From: Hydrogenophilales bacterium
GTDB taxonomy: Bacteria; Pseudomonadota; Gammaproteobacteria; Burkholderiales; Thiobacillaceae
Reading direction: 5' to 3'
Assembly: GCA_016195805.1 (NCBI GenBank)
Contig: JACPYT010000009.1
Location: 62,001 to 126,000 of the forward strand
DNA: 64,000 bases
The position numbers and the translations under genes are program-made. Below the pieces are notes generated by a model, which was given only the letters and a program-made list of their open reading frames with translations, did not search any database and was not told the DNA's origin. Positions 26,406 to 37,103 of the stretch are shown here, in pieces. Position 1 is the first letter of the stretch, and each line of letters opens with the position of its first letter.

Positions 26406-28564
26406 GCCTTGCCTCCCGCAGCTTCGAGCCAACGAAAATCCGCTTCGTTGATCGGCCGTTCCATCTTCCTGAATTCGTTGCGCGCCGCTTCCAGCACCAG
26501 CGGCATGGTGACACGACTGCCTGACTGCGCAGCGAGAAAGGCGGCATTCAGCGCGATGTTGCTGATGCTGCCGCCGGTGATGTTGAGTCTGGCCAGGCGT
26601 TGCAGGTCGAGATCGCCGATCGGGGTCTTCTGCGGAAACACGTGCTGCCAGATCGCTACGCGTTCCGTCGGCCCCGGAAAGGGAAAATTCACCACGAAAC
26701 GGAGCCTTCGCACGAAGGCGTTGTCAAGGGCGCCCTTCATGTTGGTGGCAAGGATGGCCAGGCCGCGATACGACTCCATGCGCTGCAGCAGGTAGTTGAT
26801 TTCGATGTTGGCGTAGCGGTCGTGGCTGTCCTTCACTTCGCTGCGCTTGCCGAACAGGGCATCGGCTTCGTCGAAGAACAGGATGGCGCCGCTGTCCTCG
26901 GCGGCGTCGAACAGCTTGCGCAGATTTTTCTCCGTTTCGCCGATGTACTTGCTCACGACGGCAGACAGGTCGATGCGATAGATCAACAGGCCAAGCTCCT
27001 TGGCGATGACTTCCGCCGCCATGGTCTTGCCGGTACCCGACTCTCCGGCGAACAGCACGCTGATGCCCAAGCCCCGGTTCATGCGTTCGCGGAATCCCCA
27101 GTCGTCGTAGACCGCCATGCGGCTCGCCACCTGGTCGGCGATCTGCCGCAACAGGCGTTTTTCGGGAAGCGGCAATTCGAGGTCGTCCCAACCGGCCTTG
27201 GGCTCCAGTACCTGCGCGAGCTGGTCCAACGCGGGTCGCGCCTGGCGCAGGCATTCGGTCCAGAGCGTGTCGTCCAACTGGCCGCCGCCGTTGCCGGCCA
27301 TGGCCAGCGCACTGCCGGCGACGCTGCGGATGGCGGCGGTGTTGAAACTGAACTGCGCTGCCAAACGCGTCACGATGCCCTCGTGTCCGCCGCCCAGCGC
27401 TTGCTCCCAGAGCACGCGTTGCTCCTCGGGCGACGGCTTCGCCACGTCCAGGACGATGCTCTCGCGGCCCGGTTCGGGCCAGGGCTCGCGCGTATCCAGG
27501 AACACGAGCCCCATACCCCGACCGACCAGGCGCTGGATGGCGGACGCCTGCGGACTGGCAGCACGTTCGAGCTCGCTCGCATCGATATAGAGGGCAATCG
27601 GCATGAGCGCGCTCTCGCGTTGCCACAGGCGCACCAGCGTCTCATGATCGCCGGCCTGCGCGGGAACAGCGTCGGCCGGCAAGCGATAGAGCGTGAGCCC
27701 CAGGCGCGCGGCGATGTCGCCAGCAATGGCGAGCTTGCTCGCGCTGTCGCTTCCGACCAGCTGGAAAACCGGCAACGACCCGGCACGCGCCACCTTTTCC
27801 ACGTGGTTCACCACCGTCTCAAGCGCCCGCATCTGCGACGGCGGCAGCGGGTCGACCGGACGACCGACGGGCATGGTGAGCGGTGCCAGACGATCATCGA
27901 GATAGTTGAGTCCCTTCAGGTAATTCACGATGCGCTCGTCCGCCTTGACAGCGCTGGTGACGAGTGGCTGTGCGCCGGGCTGATTGATTTCGACCAGCCG
28001 CCAGTAGCGCAACGGCCGCTCCGGCGAGAGGATGTCCCACGCCGGGTTGTCGAACAGCGCCAGGGCCAGCGCGAAGGTCGGGTAGGGGCGCGCCGCGTCG
28101 CCCTGCGCGCGGGCGCAGAGGACCGCGATACGCGTGTCGAACTCCATGGCCGCGCACAGCAGCAGGGTGTTGCGCTCGAATTCGGTAAGACCGAGGCGTT
28201 GGGCAAGAAGCAGCAGAGCCGAGGTAGGTTCGGACGCACCTGCCTCGGGCATCGCTTCGGGCGAAGGCTCGGCCACGACCACCGTCGTTGCCGCGGGATC
28301 GGCTTTCACTTCCGCTCCCGCCGACAACGTGGAGCTGGCCTCCACGGGCTTGGGCTGCGCGCTGAACAATCGCTCCAACAACGAGCGTTGTTTGGGTGGC
28401 AGGCCCGGCGCAACGGCGGGTGCCTCGGGGACGGGCAATACCCGTTCGGGAGCGGCAGGCTCCGCGCCCTGTCCTGCCAGGCGCTCAAGGCGCTGACGCA
28501 GTTCGCTCAACGCATCCGCGAGGTACCGGTCATTGGCTTGCAGCCACGCGTCGAGTTCGCTCAT
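26402..28564 (-). CDS. eCIS AAA+ ATPase
   Basis: 720 residues. The C-terminal AAA+ domain has Walker A GESGTGKT near residue 505, Walker B ILFFDEADALFG near 563 and the arginine-bearing RRLRFVVNFPFPG segment. The N-terminal half carries a second, degenerate P-loop-like module and a Pro/Ala-rich linker (about 35-75). This is the Afp15-type ATPase found in practically every eCIS operon, thought to act in assembly or loading and not in sheath recycling as ClpV does. Its start overlaps the tail-cap gene by four bases. Confidence 0.92.
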   Translation of the reverse strand: MSELDAWLQANDRYLADALSELRQRLERLAGQGAEPAAPERVLPVPEAPAVAPGLPPKQRSLLERLFSAQPKPVEASSTLSAGAEVKADPAATTVVVAEPSPEAMPEAGASEPTSALLLLAQRLGLTEFERNTLLLCAAMEFDTRIAVLCARAQGDAARPYPTFALALALFDNPAWDILSPERPLRYWRLVEINQPGAQPLVTSAVKADERIVNYLKGLNYLDDRLAPLTMPVGRPVDPLPPSQMRALETVVNHVEKVARAGSLPVFQLVGSDSASKLAIAGDIAARLGLTLYRLPADAVPAQAGDHETLVRLWQRESALMPIALYIDASELERAASPQASAIQRLVGRGMGLVFLDTREPWPEPGRESIVLDVAKPSPEEQRVLWEQALGGGHEGIVTRLAAQFSFNTAAIRSVAGSALAMAGNGGGQLDDTLWTECLRQARPALDQLAQVLEPKAGWDDLELPLPEKRLLRQIADQVASRMAVYDDWGFRERMNRGLGISVLFAGESGTGKTMAAEVIAKELGLLIYRIDLSAVVSKYIGETEKNLRKLFDAAEDSGAILFFDEADALFGKRSEVKDSHDRYANIEINYLLQRMESYRGLAILATNMKGALDNAFVRRLRFVVNFPFPGPTERVAIWQHVFPQKTPIGDLDLQRLARLNITGGSISNIALNAAFLAAQSGSRVTMPLVLEAARNEFRKMERPINEADFRWLEAAGGKA

Positions 28565-29811
28565 GTCACGGTCACTCTTTGTGCAGGGTCGAACGCGGGC
28601 ACCGGCGGCGTGCCGCTGTAGACCACCGGGATGCTGTCGGCGCCGTCCACCCGGAGGCGCACCACGTAGATGCCGGCTGCAACGCCGGGTATGGTGAAGG
28701 TGAGCATGCTCGGCTGCGTCGCATCGGCCGGGTTGGTCAGCGACGCCGGCTCGACCTGCTGCTCACCGAAGATCAGTAGCACGCGCTGGCCGGATACGAT
28801 GCGCGGCTCGCAGTTCAGGGTCAGGTTCAGCGTGCCTGCCGGCGCGGCACTGGGCGTGACGCTGATGCGCGGTGCCAGCGCGAAAGCAACCGGATTGCTG
28901 AGCAGGGGCGGCAGGCCGGCATGGGTAACCACCAAACTGGCGGTATAGAAACCAGGTGCCCAGCGGGACATCACGCTCGGGTCCTCGGTCTTGTCCGGCA
29001 GGTGAACCGTGATTTCGCTTGCGCTGCCGCCAGGCTGCGGCATCAGTTCGATGGGTTGAGCAAGCCGCGTACTGGTGAAACGGACGACGGCATCGGCGCT
29101 CTGCAGCTGGCTGCCCAGGATGCCGACATCCTCGCCCTGATGCGCCGCCGGCTGCGACATCGGCGGACGCAACTCGGTAAGCACCGGGGCGGCGCCGGTG
29201 ACGGTCGCGACGCCGCGATCGCCGGGACCACGCGTCAGCACCGGCAGCGCGGCCTTGGCGGGTGACCGCGCATCGATGAGCACGACCGTCACCTCGTAGG
29301 CGGCGGAGACGCGATATTGGGTCTGGAATACCGTCCATAGACGGGACATCTCTTCGATGCCGATCACCAGCGGCGTGATGCGCAGACGCTCGAACTGGCT
29401 GGCCAGATCATTGTTCGGCAGCGAAGCGGCGATTTCGCCCTGACCCAGCAAGGGATGATCGTGAAGCACGCTCAACGCCCCCCCCAGGACGCGGTGGGTG
29501 GTGCCGTCGGTGTCGGTTTCGCCACGGCCGTAGGCGGTCACCAGGTAGTGCAGATTCAGGGCCAGGGGCGGCGCCCCCGTCTCACCCGGACGAACCTGGC
29601 GCGGCATGTCGAGGTTGCGCCAGGCGCCATTCACCACCGTTTGATAAAGAAACAGGTTGAGCTGTGCCTTGGTGATTCCCTTGCGCGCCAGATCCGGCGG
29701 CTGGATGGTCACCTCCAGGTCGGACAAATCCGCATCCAACGCAGGTATCCGGGTAAGCAGGAGATTCCGCAGCGTAGAGGTCGTGGCTGCGATGGCAAGC
29801 GTGTTGCTCAT
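28561..29811 (-). CDS. eCIS tail-terminator/cap protein (DUF4255, Afp16-like)
   Basis: 416 residues. The N-terminal 185 residues are the DUF4255/Pvc16-N type, recognised from LNLFLYQTVVNGAWRNLDMP and LALNLHYLVTAYG, which caps the sheath-tube end distal to the baseplate. The remaining 230 residues look like two or three immunoglobulin-type (IPT/TIG-like) beta-sandwich domains (VLTELRPPMSQPA start, GVAAGIYVVRLRVDG end), an extension seen in some eCIS caps. Four-base overlaps with both neighbours. Confidence 0.87.
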   Translation of the reverse strand: MSNTLAIAATTSTLRNLLLTRIPALDADLSDLEVTIQPPDLARKGITKAQLNLFLYQTVVNGAWRNLDMPRQVRPGETGAPPLALNLHYLVTAYGRGETDTDGTTHRVLGGALSVLHDHPLLGQGEIAASLPNNDLASQFERLRITPLVIGIEEMSRLWTVFQTQYRVSAAYEVTVVLIDARSPAKAALPVLTRGPGDRGVATVTGAAPVLTELRPPMSQPAAHQGEDVGILGSQLQSADAVVRFTSTRLAQPIELMPQPGGSASEITVHLPDKTEDPSVMSRWAPGFYTASLVVTHAGLPPLLSNPVAFALAPRISVTPSAAPAGTLNLTLNCEPRIVSGQRVLLIFGEQQVEPASLTNPADATQPSMLTFTIPGVAAGIYVVRLRVDGADSIPVVYSGTPPVPAFDPAQRVTVT

Positions 29812-30608
29812 CGGTCCCCTCCGCGCTGCTTCAGGTAGTCGTCAAGACTCAATGGCTTCGGCCTGGAGGGCTCGTTGCGAGGCTTGCCCGCAGGTGGCTG
29901 GACGGCGCGCACTTCCACGCGGCCGATGGTGACATTGATCACGGGCGGCGGCTCCGTCATCAGCATAGTGGGCGTATTGGCAGTGAAGTCGCGCGCAGCA
30001 GATGCGGCGTCCGCCCTGGGTGCCGCCCTGACAGCGGAATAGGGCGCCGGACCAGCTTCTGGCTTGGGAATGAGCACGCCTGATTCCTGATGCAGGTCAT
30101 TTGGCACGGGCCCGGACACTTCGCGGGCACGGCCCTGAGCCCGCCTCAGGACCGTTCTGGCTGCGCGCAGGACGCCGGGCTCAGGCTGAAAGCCGGATCG
30201 CTGTTCGCCTGATCGCGTCGCAGGACTTGCCACGACTCCGACCCTGCCTGGCAATGGCTGCAAGCTTGCCATCGGCGTCCCCTCCGCTGCACGCTCCCGG
30301 CGATCGGCCTCCCCCGGGACACGTTCGTCAGCCTGCCCCGTCGTTTGGACAGGCCGCGGCGCCAGAGGGTGCAATTCGTGCATGCCAGGGCTGCGTGATG
30401 GCATCGACGCCGGCCGCAGATCCTGAAGCTCGCGTGCCGCAACGGATGTCATCCGTTCTTCGATCGCTTCCGTCGGCGCCAACTCCACACCGGCAACGGG
30501 TTCGAACAACGCGGGCAGACGCGGCGCGATGGAGCTTTCGGCACCGCGCGCCTTCACCACGATGTGGCTGAAGAAGTCCATCGGCGGAGTCGTTGCGCTT
30601 GCTTTCAT
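29808..30608 (-). CDS. Pro/Arg-rich eCIS protein of unknown function
   Basis: 266 residues from the ATG at 30608; an open frame continues to 30800 but overlaps the upstream coding region. The sequence begins MKASATTPPMDFFSHIV, is low-complexity and Pro/Arg/Ala-rich between about 60 and 220, and ends with a conserved block PPVINVTIGRVEVRAVQPP and SLDDYLKQR. The VTIGRVEVRA tail recurs in eCIS operons beside the cap gene. It is too short and not coiled-coil enough to be an obvious tape measure, although a disordered ruler cannot be excluded. Confidence 0.65.
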   Translation of the reverse strand: MKASATTPPMDFFSHIVVKARGAESSIAPRLPALFEPVAGVELAPTEAIEERMTSVAARELQDLRPASMPSRSPGMHELHPLAPRPVQTTGQADERVPGEADRRERAAEGTPMASLQPLPGRVGVVASPATRSGEQRSGFQPEPGVLRAARTVLRRAQGRAREVSGPVPNDLHQESGVLIPKPEAGPAPYSAVRAAPRADAASAARDFTANTPTMLMTEPPPVINVTIGRVEVRAVQPPAGKPRNEPSRPKPLSLDDYLKQRGGDR

Positions 30609-31342
30609 GGGCGGCAAAGTCCCAGATAAATCTGGCGCCGGGTCGGGCTCAGCGCCAGCACATCCGCCTCGCGCCAGCCATAGGCGCGTGCCAGCACATG
30701 TACGTCGCGCAAGGTGCGCTGCGCCCAGGCATGAATTTCGTGCCAGAGGAAACCGGCGATGTCGAACACTTCCGGCCAGCTGTAATGGCAGGCGGGACAC
30801 TCGAAGTTGAGTTCGACCACCGCCCCCGGATCGGCAGACTCCATGTGTGTGGAGAGCTCGGCAAGCACGCGCTGCGGCAAAGCCCCGACCGGAATCGCCG
30901 CGCCACTCGGGTCGCGGGCGTCAAGCACGCAGCGCGCCAGCAGGCGCTGACGCGCGCGGCCAGCATCCATTTCTCCAGCCAGCGCGATGAGATCGGTGCT
31001 TGCGGGCGGACGGACGCTGAGCGCGTATCCCTGCGATTGAACACTGTGCGTTTCGGCGAATGCCGGTTCGCCATCGAAGACAAGGTCGGCGGTGCCGAGT
31101 TGGGACTCGATCAACTGCGCGCAGTGCGGACAGGGAACCACCAGCTGCAGCTGCCCACCGAACAGGCATTCGCGCAGCCGCAGCAGGCGCGCGTCACGCT
31201 GGCCAAGCGGCAGCGCCGCAAGCGCCTCATGCGTAAGCTCCGGCTCGGCAGCGGCCAGCAGGCTCAGCGCGCGTTGAGCGGGCGGCTGAGCCAGCGCGCC
31301 TTCCCATGTATCAAGCAGTTGGGTAGCCGAGGGAACTCGCAT
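30605..31342 (-). CDS. T4 gp26/gp51-like baseplate hub chaperone of the eCIS
   Basis: 245 residues. The segment LPLGQRDARLLRLRECLFG near residue 45 and the following zinc-ribbon-like pairs CPHC (71-74) and CPAC (182-185) match proteins annotated as T4-type baseplate hub assembly chaperones in eCIS loci. Such chaperones act during assembly and may not be in the final particle. It lies ten bases after the tube gene and overlaps the Pro-rich protein gene by four bases. Family assignment is from pattern memory, not a search. Confidence 0.65.
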   Translation of the reverse strand: MRVPSATQLLDTWEGALAQPPAQRALSLLAAAEPELTHEALAALPLGQRDARLLRLRECLFGGQLQLVVPCPHCAQLIESQLGTADLVFDGEPAFAETHSVQSQGYALSVRPPASTDLIALAGEMDAGRARQRLLARCVLDARDPSGAAIPVGALPQRVLAELSTHMESADPGAVVELNFECPACHYSWPEVFDIAGFLWHEIHAWAQRTLRDVHVLARAYGWREADVLALSPTRRQIYLGLCRP

Positions 31343-31352
31343 GACGCCTCAT

Positions 31353-31880
31353 CTAGCTGGCCGGCTCGGTGAATTGGGGTTCGCTGGGCTCGGGCACTTC
31401 GTAATCGCGTTCCCAGCCCTCGTTCTCCAGCTTGATGTGCTGGATCGCCACCGCGTTGGCATTGGCATCCAGGTCCGGCAGAGCCTGGTATTCCGACACC
31501 CAGCAGCGGTAGAGCTTATAGGCGAGCGCCAGCTGGCCGGCCTCGTTGTAGACCTCGATGATGATGTCCTTGCGGAAATCCTTGAGCGAGACTTCCGCGC
31601 CCAGGCCCGAACCGTAATTCCATACCTTGTTCGCCCATTTCTCGAACTCGGTGTCGTGGGTCACGCCGCGCTCGACGGTGATCGCCTCATACTCGGTGCG
31701 GCCGGGCGACTTTCGGCTGCTCGACGGGTCGCCGCCCTCCCGGTGCTTGACCACTTCCGTGGTGCGCTTGAGACCGCCTACCTTGCTGACGCCGGCGACG
31801 TAGCGGCCATCCCATTTGATGCGGAATTTGAAATTCTTGTAAGGGTCGAATCGCAGGGTGTTGACGCTGAACTGAGCCAT
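31353..31880 (-). CDS. eCIS inner tube protein (gp19/Hcp-like)
   Basis: 175 residues from the ATG at 31880, 11 bases after the sheath stop. It opens MAQFSVNTLRFDPYKNFKFR and contains VAGVSKVGGLKRTTEVVKHREGG, the recognisable gp19-family tube start, with VSLKDFRKDIIIEVYNEAG and VSEYQALPDLDANAN later. Only one tube gene of this kind is present, whereas Afp-type loci carry several. It polymerises into the hollow inner tube that carries cargo. Confidence 0.94.
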   Translation of the reverse strand: MAQFSVNTLRFDPYKNFKFRIKWDGRYVAGVSKVGGLKRTTEVVKHREGGDPSSSRKSPGRTEYEAITVERGVTHDTEFEKWANKVWNYGSGLGAEVSLKDFRKDIIIEVYNEAGQLALAYKLYRCWVSEYQALPDLDANANAVAIQHIKLENEGWERDYEVPEPSEPQFTEPAS

Positions 31881-31891
31881 GACAGCCTCCC

Positions 31892-33460
<1,569 letters not shown>

Positions 33461-33505
33461 GCTGTCTCCTTTTTCATCTGAATGTGTTGCCTGGTTCCTT
33501 GAACG

Positions 33506-33529
33506 GGGTAACGGCCCTTCGCGTTACCC
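33506..33529 (-). promoter_or_regulatory. Hairpin in the eCIS mRNA leader
   Basis: GGGTAACG (33506-33513) and CGTTACCC (33522-33529) form a perfect 8-bp stem with an 8-base loop, 46 bases before the sheath ATG. There is no U-run, so it is not a simple terminator. It could protect the transcript or bind a regulator. Confidence 0.45.
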
Positions 33530-33732
33530 GCGTCACTCAGTCCTCTCTGCGTCCCTACAAACCTTGTCCAGCCGGCGAGCGGACAAATCACCCTGCTGGG
33601 CAGCCGGATGATTCAGCGCGCTTTGCGCCTGTTTATCGCTGGCACGCAGCCCTTGGCCCCGCCGCCCATTGGCATGCCCCGGCCAAGCCGGTCGTCCAAG
33701 GCTTACCTTAGGTAAAAATTCAGGGATTGATA

Positions 33733-33748
33733 TACAACTTTAGTTGTA
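33733..33748. promoter_or_regulatory. 16-bp palindrome upstream of the eCIS operon
   Basis: TACAACT and AGTTGTA form a perfect 7-bp inverted repeat around TT in a locally AT-rich patch, 273 bases upstream of the sheath start. The geometry fits a dimeric repressor or activator site. The protein is unknown. Confidence 0.4.
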
Positions 33749-33810
33749 GGCGCGGCTCAAGCTTGGCCGCGTTATCGGGGGCGCACTGCCCGTCGGGCGT
33801 GGGTTGAAGT

Positions 33811-33825
33811 ACCGTGGGCCACGGT
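33811..33825. repeat. GC-rich palindrome ACCGTGG-G-CCACGGT
   Basis: Perfect 7-bp inverted repeat around a single G between the DUF302 gene and the eCIS operon. It may be part of the termination region of the DUF302 transcript or an operator; no further support. Confidence 0.3.
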
Positions 33826-34004
33826 GAGGATGCACGCTGGGCGGTGGCAACGAAGCCGGTTCGCTGCAAGCGCGCCACGACTACCGCTCTCCTAATCCGC
33901 CCCCAAAGGGAAGAGAGCCTTGGCACCCTGCGCTGATTGGGCGCGGGCCAGGTGAAGCTGCGCGAGCCCGCCTCGATCGAGCCCCCGGTTCCCGGGGCCC
34001 GCGC

Positions 34005-34469
34005 TCAGGAGTTGGCACCCTCGCGCAACTCATCCATGATGGAATCGATGTCCTTCTCCCAGCGCTCGAATACGGGTTTCAGCGCCGGATCCGGGAAGAA
34101 TTGCTGCAGCGTCTGCGGATGGCTCGCCACCAGAATGGCCTGGTCGCCCTCTGCGAAGATCGTGATGTTCAGCGGCAGGAACGGGATCAGTTCGGGATGG
34201 GCCGCCGTCACCTGCCTCACTTCATCCAGCTTGCCGAAATACACCACGCGGTACATGTCGCTCTTGAATTCGCGCCGTGCCAGATTCTCATTCACCTGCT
34301 GCAGGCGCGTGATCGTGTAGCCGCGCGACGAAATGGCGCTTTGCAGCAGGGTCATCGCCTCGGGAAAGGGCTGGTTCACGCGCGCCATCAGCAAGCCGTC
34401 CGCGAAAGCAGGCGACAGAAAAAGCAGCGTCAGGGCGACCGCCCCCATTTTTTGCATCAGCTTCTTCAT
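34005..34469 (-). CDS. DUF302 protein, exported
   Basis: 154 residues from the ATG at 34469, whose ATGA overlaps the stop of the cytochrome gene. An N-terminal signal peptide (MKKLMQKMGAVALTLLFLSP, cleavage likely after AFA) indicates export. The mature part matches DUF302, with MYRVVYFGKLDEV and FLPLNITIFAEGD. The same domain is fused to the upstream cytochrome, so the two DUF302 units may pair or act in sequence in the periplasm. The function of DUF302 is not established; it is frequent in sulfur oxidisers beside cytochromes c. Confidence 0.85.
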   Translation of the reverse strand: MKKLMQKMGAVALTLLFLSPAFADGLLMARVNQPFPEAMTLLQSAISSRGYTITRLQQVNENLARREFKSDMYRVVYFGKLDEVRQVTAAHPELIPFLPLNITIFAEGDQAILVASHPQTLQQFFPDPALKPVFERWEKDIDSIMDELREGANS

Positions 34470-35515
34470 AGCGTCGACTCCTCCATGATGGCGGTGTAGT
34501 TCTGCTTCATCTGCTCGCACAGCTGGTTCAGCTCGGAGTTGTTGAACAGCCGGCTCAACACCTTGGGATTGACCGACATCACCTGCACCTTGCCGTCGGG
34601 TTTCTCGAGGATGGTGATGCGGCAAGGCAGGAACATGCCCACGCGCGGGTCGATGGCCAGCGCCTGGTTGAGCAGGCTGATATTGCAGAAATAGACGATG
34701 ACCTGTTTCGGGTTTTCACTGGCCGGCGCGGTCAGGCCATATTCCAGCGTCTGCACCCGGCCATAGAAGAAGTTATGGGTGGTCACCGCCGTCTTGACGT
34801 TTTCCACCGTGGTCTTCAGATCGTACGGCGAGTCGCGGACGATCACCGGATTTTCCTCCTCCAGCACCTGCGCCGATTTCGCAAGCGGCTGCTTTTCGAA
34901 ACTGCGCACGTAACTGACGATGTCGTCGATGTCCTTTTCCTTGAGCCCCTGCTTGAGGAAGGAAACCATCGGCGTGCCTTGCCGGCCCTTCATCAGGGTG
35001 GCCTTGATCATGGCGTCAGGGGCGGCGGCCAGGAAGCCGGGGTTGTGCAGTGCGGGCGCCATGATGGGCAGGTTGCGCGGACGCGAGAACGTCACGCCCG
35101 TGCCCTGGGCCCCCTCGCCGTTGACGCCGTGGCAGGCGACGCAGTATTTCTGGAACAACTGCCGGCCATGCGACGGATTGCCCGGTATGGGCTTGTCTGA
35201 ATAGGTGACGGTGGGCCCGGTGTTCCAGGATCGCACGTAGCGCACGATGGCCTCGATCTCATCCTCCTTCAGATTGGAGAAAGTCGGCATGACCCGGCCC
35301 GGGCGGCCCAGATGGATGGTCTTGCGCAGGTAGTCGTCGCTGATGCTGGCCTGGAACGAAGGCAGTGCAAGCGGAACGCCGATGCCGCCCGTGCCCTTCT
35401 CGCCGTGACAGGCGGCGCAGTTGCGCGCGAACAGCTTGGCGCCGTTCGGGTCTGCCTCGGCCTGGGACAAGCCCAGCCCGCCAAGCAGGAGCAAAGCAAA
35501 TAGACGAAGCAGCAT
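34466..35515 (-). CDS. Diheme cytochrome c fused to a C-terminal DUF302 domain
   Basis: 349 residues with a signal peptide (LLLLGGLGLSQAEA) and two class I cytochrome c domains, heme sites CAACH (33-37) and CVACH (125-129), with downstream methionines MPTF and TPMVSF as likely axial ligands. Residues about 215-349 form a DUF302 domain. A GGAGG ribosome site precedes the ATG. It overlaps by four bases a stand-alone DUF302 gene. A periplasmic electron carrier in sulfur metabolism is plausible; the fusion itself is seen directly. Confidence 0.88.
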   Translation of the reverse strand: MLLRLFALLLLGGLGLSQAEADPNGAKLFARNCAACHGEKGTGGIGVPLALPSFQASISDDYLRKTIHLGRPGRVMPTFSNLKEDEIEAIVRYVRSWNTGPTVTYSDKPIPGNPSHGRQLFQKYCVACHGVNGEGAQGTGVTFSRPRNLPIMAPALHNPGFLAAAPDAMIKATLMKGRQGTPMVSFLKQGLKEKDIDDIVSYVRSFEKQPLAKSAQVLEEENPVIVRDSPYDLKTTVENVKTAVTTHNFFYGRVQTLEYGLTAPASENPKQVIVYFCNISLLNQALAIDPRVGMFLPCRITILEKPDGKVQVMSVNPKVLSRLFNNSELNQLCEQMKQNYTAIMEESTL

Positions 35516-35808
35516 GGGCGTTCCCCTCCAACTCCACTAATCGGACACGGATATCTTAATGTTCATTCTAATCCCATATTTCTTCGCCACGCCAGCGCCT
35601 GACGGTCGGGCAAGAAATAGTCGGAAATCAGCGCATGCCGCTTTTAATCATGTGCCTCCGGCCAAGTGTACGGAAGGACGACGTTTGCCAATCCGCTATA
35701 GCCGCATCGGCCGGATTTGCAAAGCGCAGCACAGCGAGCCACTTTCATGTCAATCTGAGGCTACGATACCCTCACCCTTCATCATTAAATAAGCGCACCA
35801 ATAAATAT

Positions 35809-37089
35809 ATGAATGAACTGTTCAACTGGCTGCCCCCCGAACTGGCCTCGCTGCCGCGCTATGTGGTGGCGCTGGCGATCGGGCTGCTGATGGGACTGGA
35901 GCGCGAACGCAATCCGGCGGCGAAGGCAGGGTTGCGTACCTTTGCGCTGACGGCCTTGTTCGGCGTGCTGGCGGCACATCTGGCGACGGCCCTGGGCGAT
36001 CTGTGGCTGATCGCCGTGGGCCTGTTCCTGGTCGGCGCGATGATGATCGCGGCCTATCTGCAATCGCCGCCCCAGGACGGCGACCCGGGGACGACAACGG
36101 TGGCGGCGCTGATGCTGTGCTACGGCCTCGGCGTAATGGTGTGGCACGACGAAATCCAGCTGGCGGTGATGCTGGGGATCGCCAGCACGATGCTGCTGTA
36201 CTTCAAGCCCGAATTGCGCGGCCTGAGCCAGCACATGACGCGCCGTGACCTGCTGTCGATGCTGCAGTTCGCGGTGCTGGCGCTGATCATTCTGCCGCTG
36301 CTGCCGGACCGGAACTACGGCCCGTATGGCGCGCTCAACCCGTATCAGATCTGGTGGATGGTGGTGCTGATCGTCGGCGTGGGACTGGCAGGCTATGCCG
36401 CGCTGCGGCTGGTCGGGCAGCAGCGCGGCGCGGTGATGCTGGGCCTGCTGGGCGGGCTGGTGTCGTCGACTGCAACCACCCTGTCGTTCAGCCGCCACGC
36501 CCGCGCCAACGGCGCGATGATGCCGATCGCGGTGACCGTCATCGTGCTGGCCAACCTGGTGGTGCTGGTGCGCCTCGGCGTGCTGGCCGCGGTGCTGGCC
36601 CCGGAGGTGCTGACGGCTTTGCTGCCGGTGCTGCTCGGCGGGCTGATCGCCGGCGGACTCGGTGCGGCATACGGGGTGCGCCGGCTGCAGCCGCAGGGCG
36701 TCCTGCCCCCCCTGGCGATGGGCAACCCCACCGAGTTGCGCCCGGCGCTGGGCTTCGGCCTGATGTATGCCGTCGTGCTGCTGGCGGCGGCCTGGCTGTC
36801 CGACTGGCTGGGCACGCGCGGGCTGTATGCGGTGGCGCTGGCGGCGGGGCTGACCGATGTCGACCCCATCACCCTGTCCAGCCTGCGGCTGCTCAGCCTG
36901 GACAAGTTGTCGGTGACGGTGGTGGTCAACGTCGTCACGCTCGCCATGCTGGCCAACCTGCTCTTCAAATCGGCGCTCACCCTGGTCATCGGCGGCTGGC
37001 AGATGGCACGCCACGCGATCGCCGGCATGGGCGCGGTGGGCGTGGGGATGGTCGCCGCCTGGGCTATAATGCGCGGTTTTTCCGCCTAG
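35809..37089 (+). CDS. MgtC/SapB-type membrane protein with DUF4010
   Basis: 426 residues from the ATG at 35809; the frame is open further upstream to 35635 without coding character. The N-terminal 140 residues carry the MgtC signature ALAIGLLMGLERERNPAAKAGLRTFAL, split across the first two helices. The rest is DUF4010-like, with PLLPDRNYGPYGALNPYQIWWMVV divided by a helix boundary and GLTDVDPITLSSL. About a dozen hydrophobic segments predict an inner-membrane protein. Its stop lies 14 bases before prfB. Transport or Mg-stress roles are suggested for relatives, not shown here. Confidence 0.85.
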   Translation: MNELFNWLPPELASLPRYVVALAIGLLMGLERERNPAAKAGLRTFALTALFGVLAAHLATALGDLWLIAVGLFLVGAMMIAAYLQSPPQDGDPGTTTVAALMLCYGLGVMVWHDEIQLAVMLGIASTMLLYFKPELRGLSQHMTRRDLLSMLQFAVLALIILPLLPDRNYGPYGALNPYQIWWMVVLIVGVGLAGYAALRLVGQQRGAVMLGLLGGLVSSTATTLSFSRHARANGAMMPIAVTVIVLANLVVLVRLGVLAAVLAPEVLTALLPVLLGGLIAGGLGAAYGVRRLQPQGVLPPLAMGNPTELRPALGFGLMYAVVLLAAAWLSDWLGTRGLYAVALAAGLTDVDPITLSSLRLLSLDKLSVTVVVNVVTLAMLANLLFKSALTLVIGGWQMARHAIAGMGAVGVGMVAAWAIMRGFSA

Positions 37090-37103
37090 TCACGAGCACA
37101 ATC

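Larger units (their letters stand above)
33461..34004. other. Leader and upstream region of the eCIS operon
   Basis: 544 bases between the sheath gene start and the end of the DUF302 gene. No coding frame here is convincing. It should contain the eCIS promoter (transcribed leftward), but no clear -35/-10 or sigma-54 element could be placed. It is rich in dyads: a leader hairpin at 33506-33529, an AT-rich palindrome at 33733-33748 and a GC-rich palindrome at 33811-33825. A GC-rich inverted repeat at 33983-33997 follows the DUF302 gene. Confidence 0.6.

Noticed and set aside
26161-26547. Upstream extension of the methyltransferase-like cargo gene
   Set aside because: It overlaps the 82-residue gene and the ATPase in another frame and lacks coding character; the ATG at 26160 gives the conserved N-terminal LQRKCACG module at the same residue position as in the two sister proteins.
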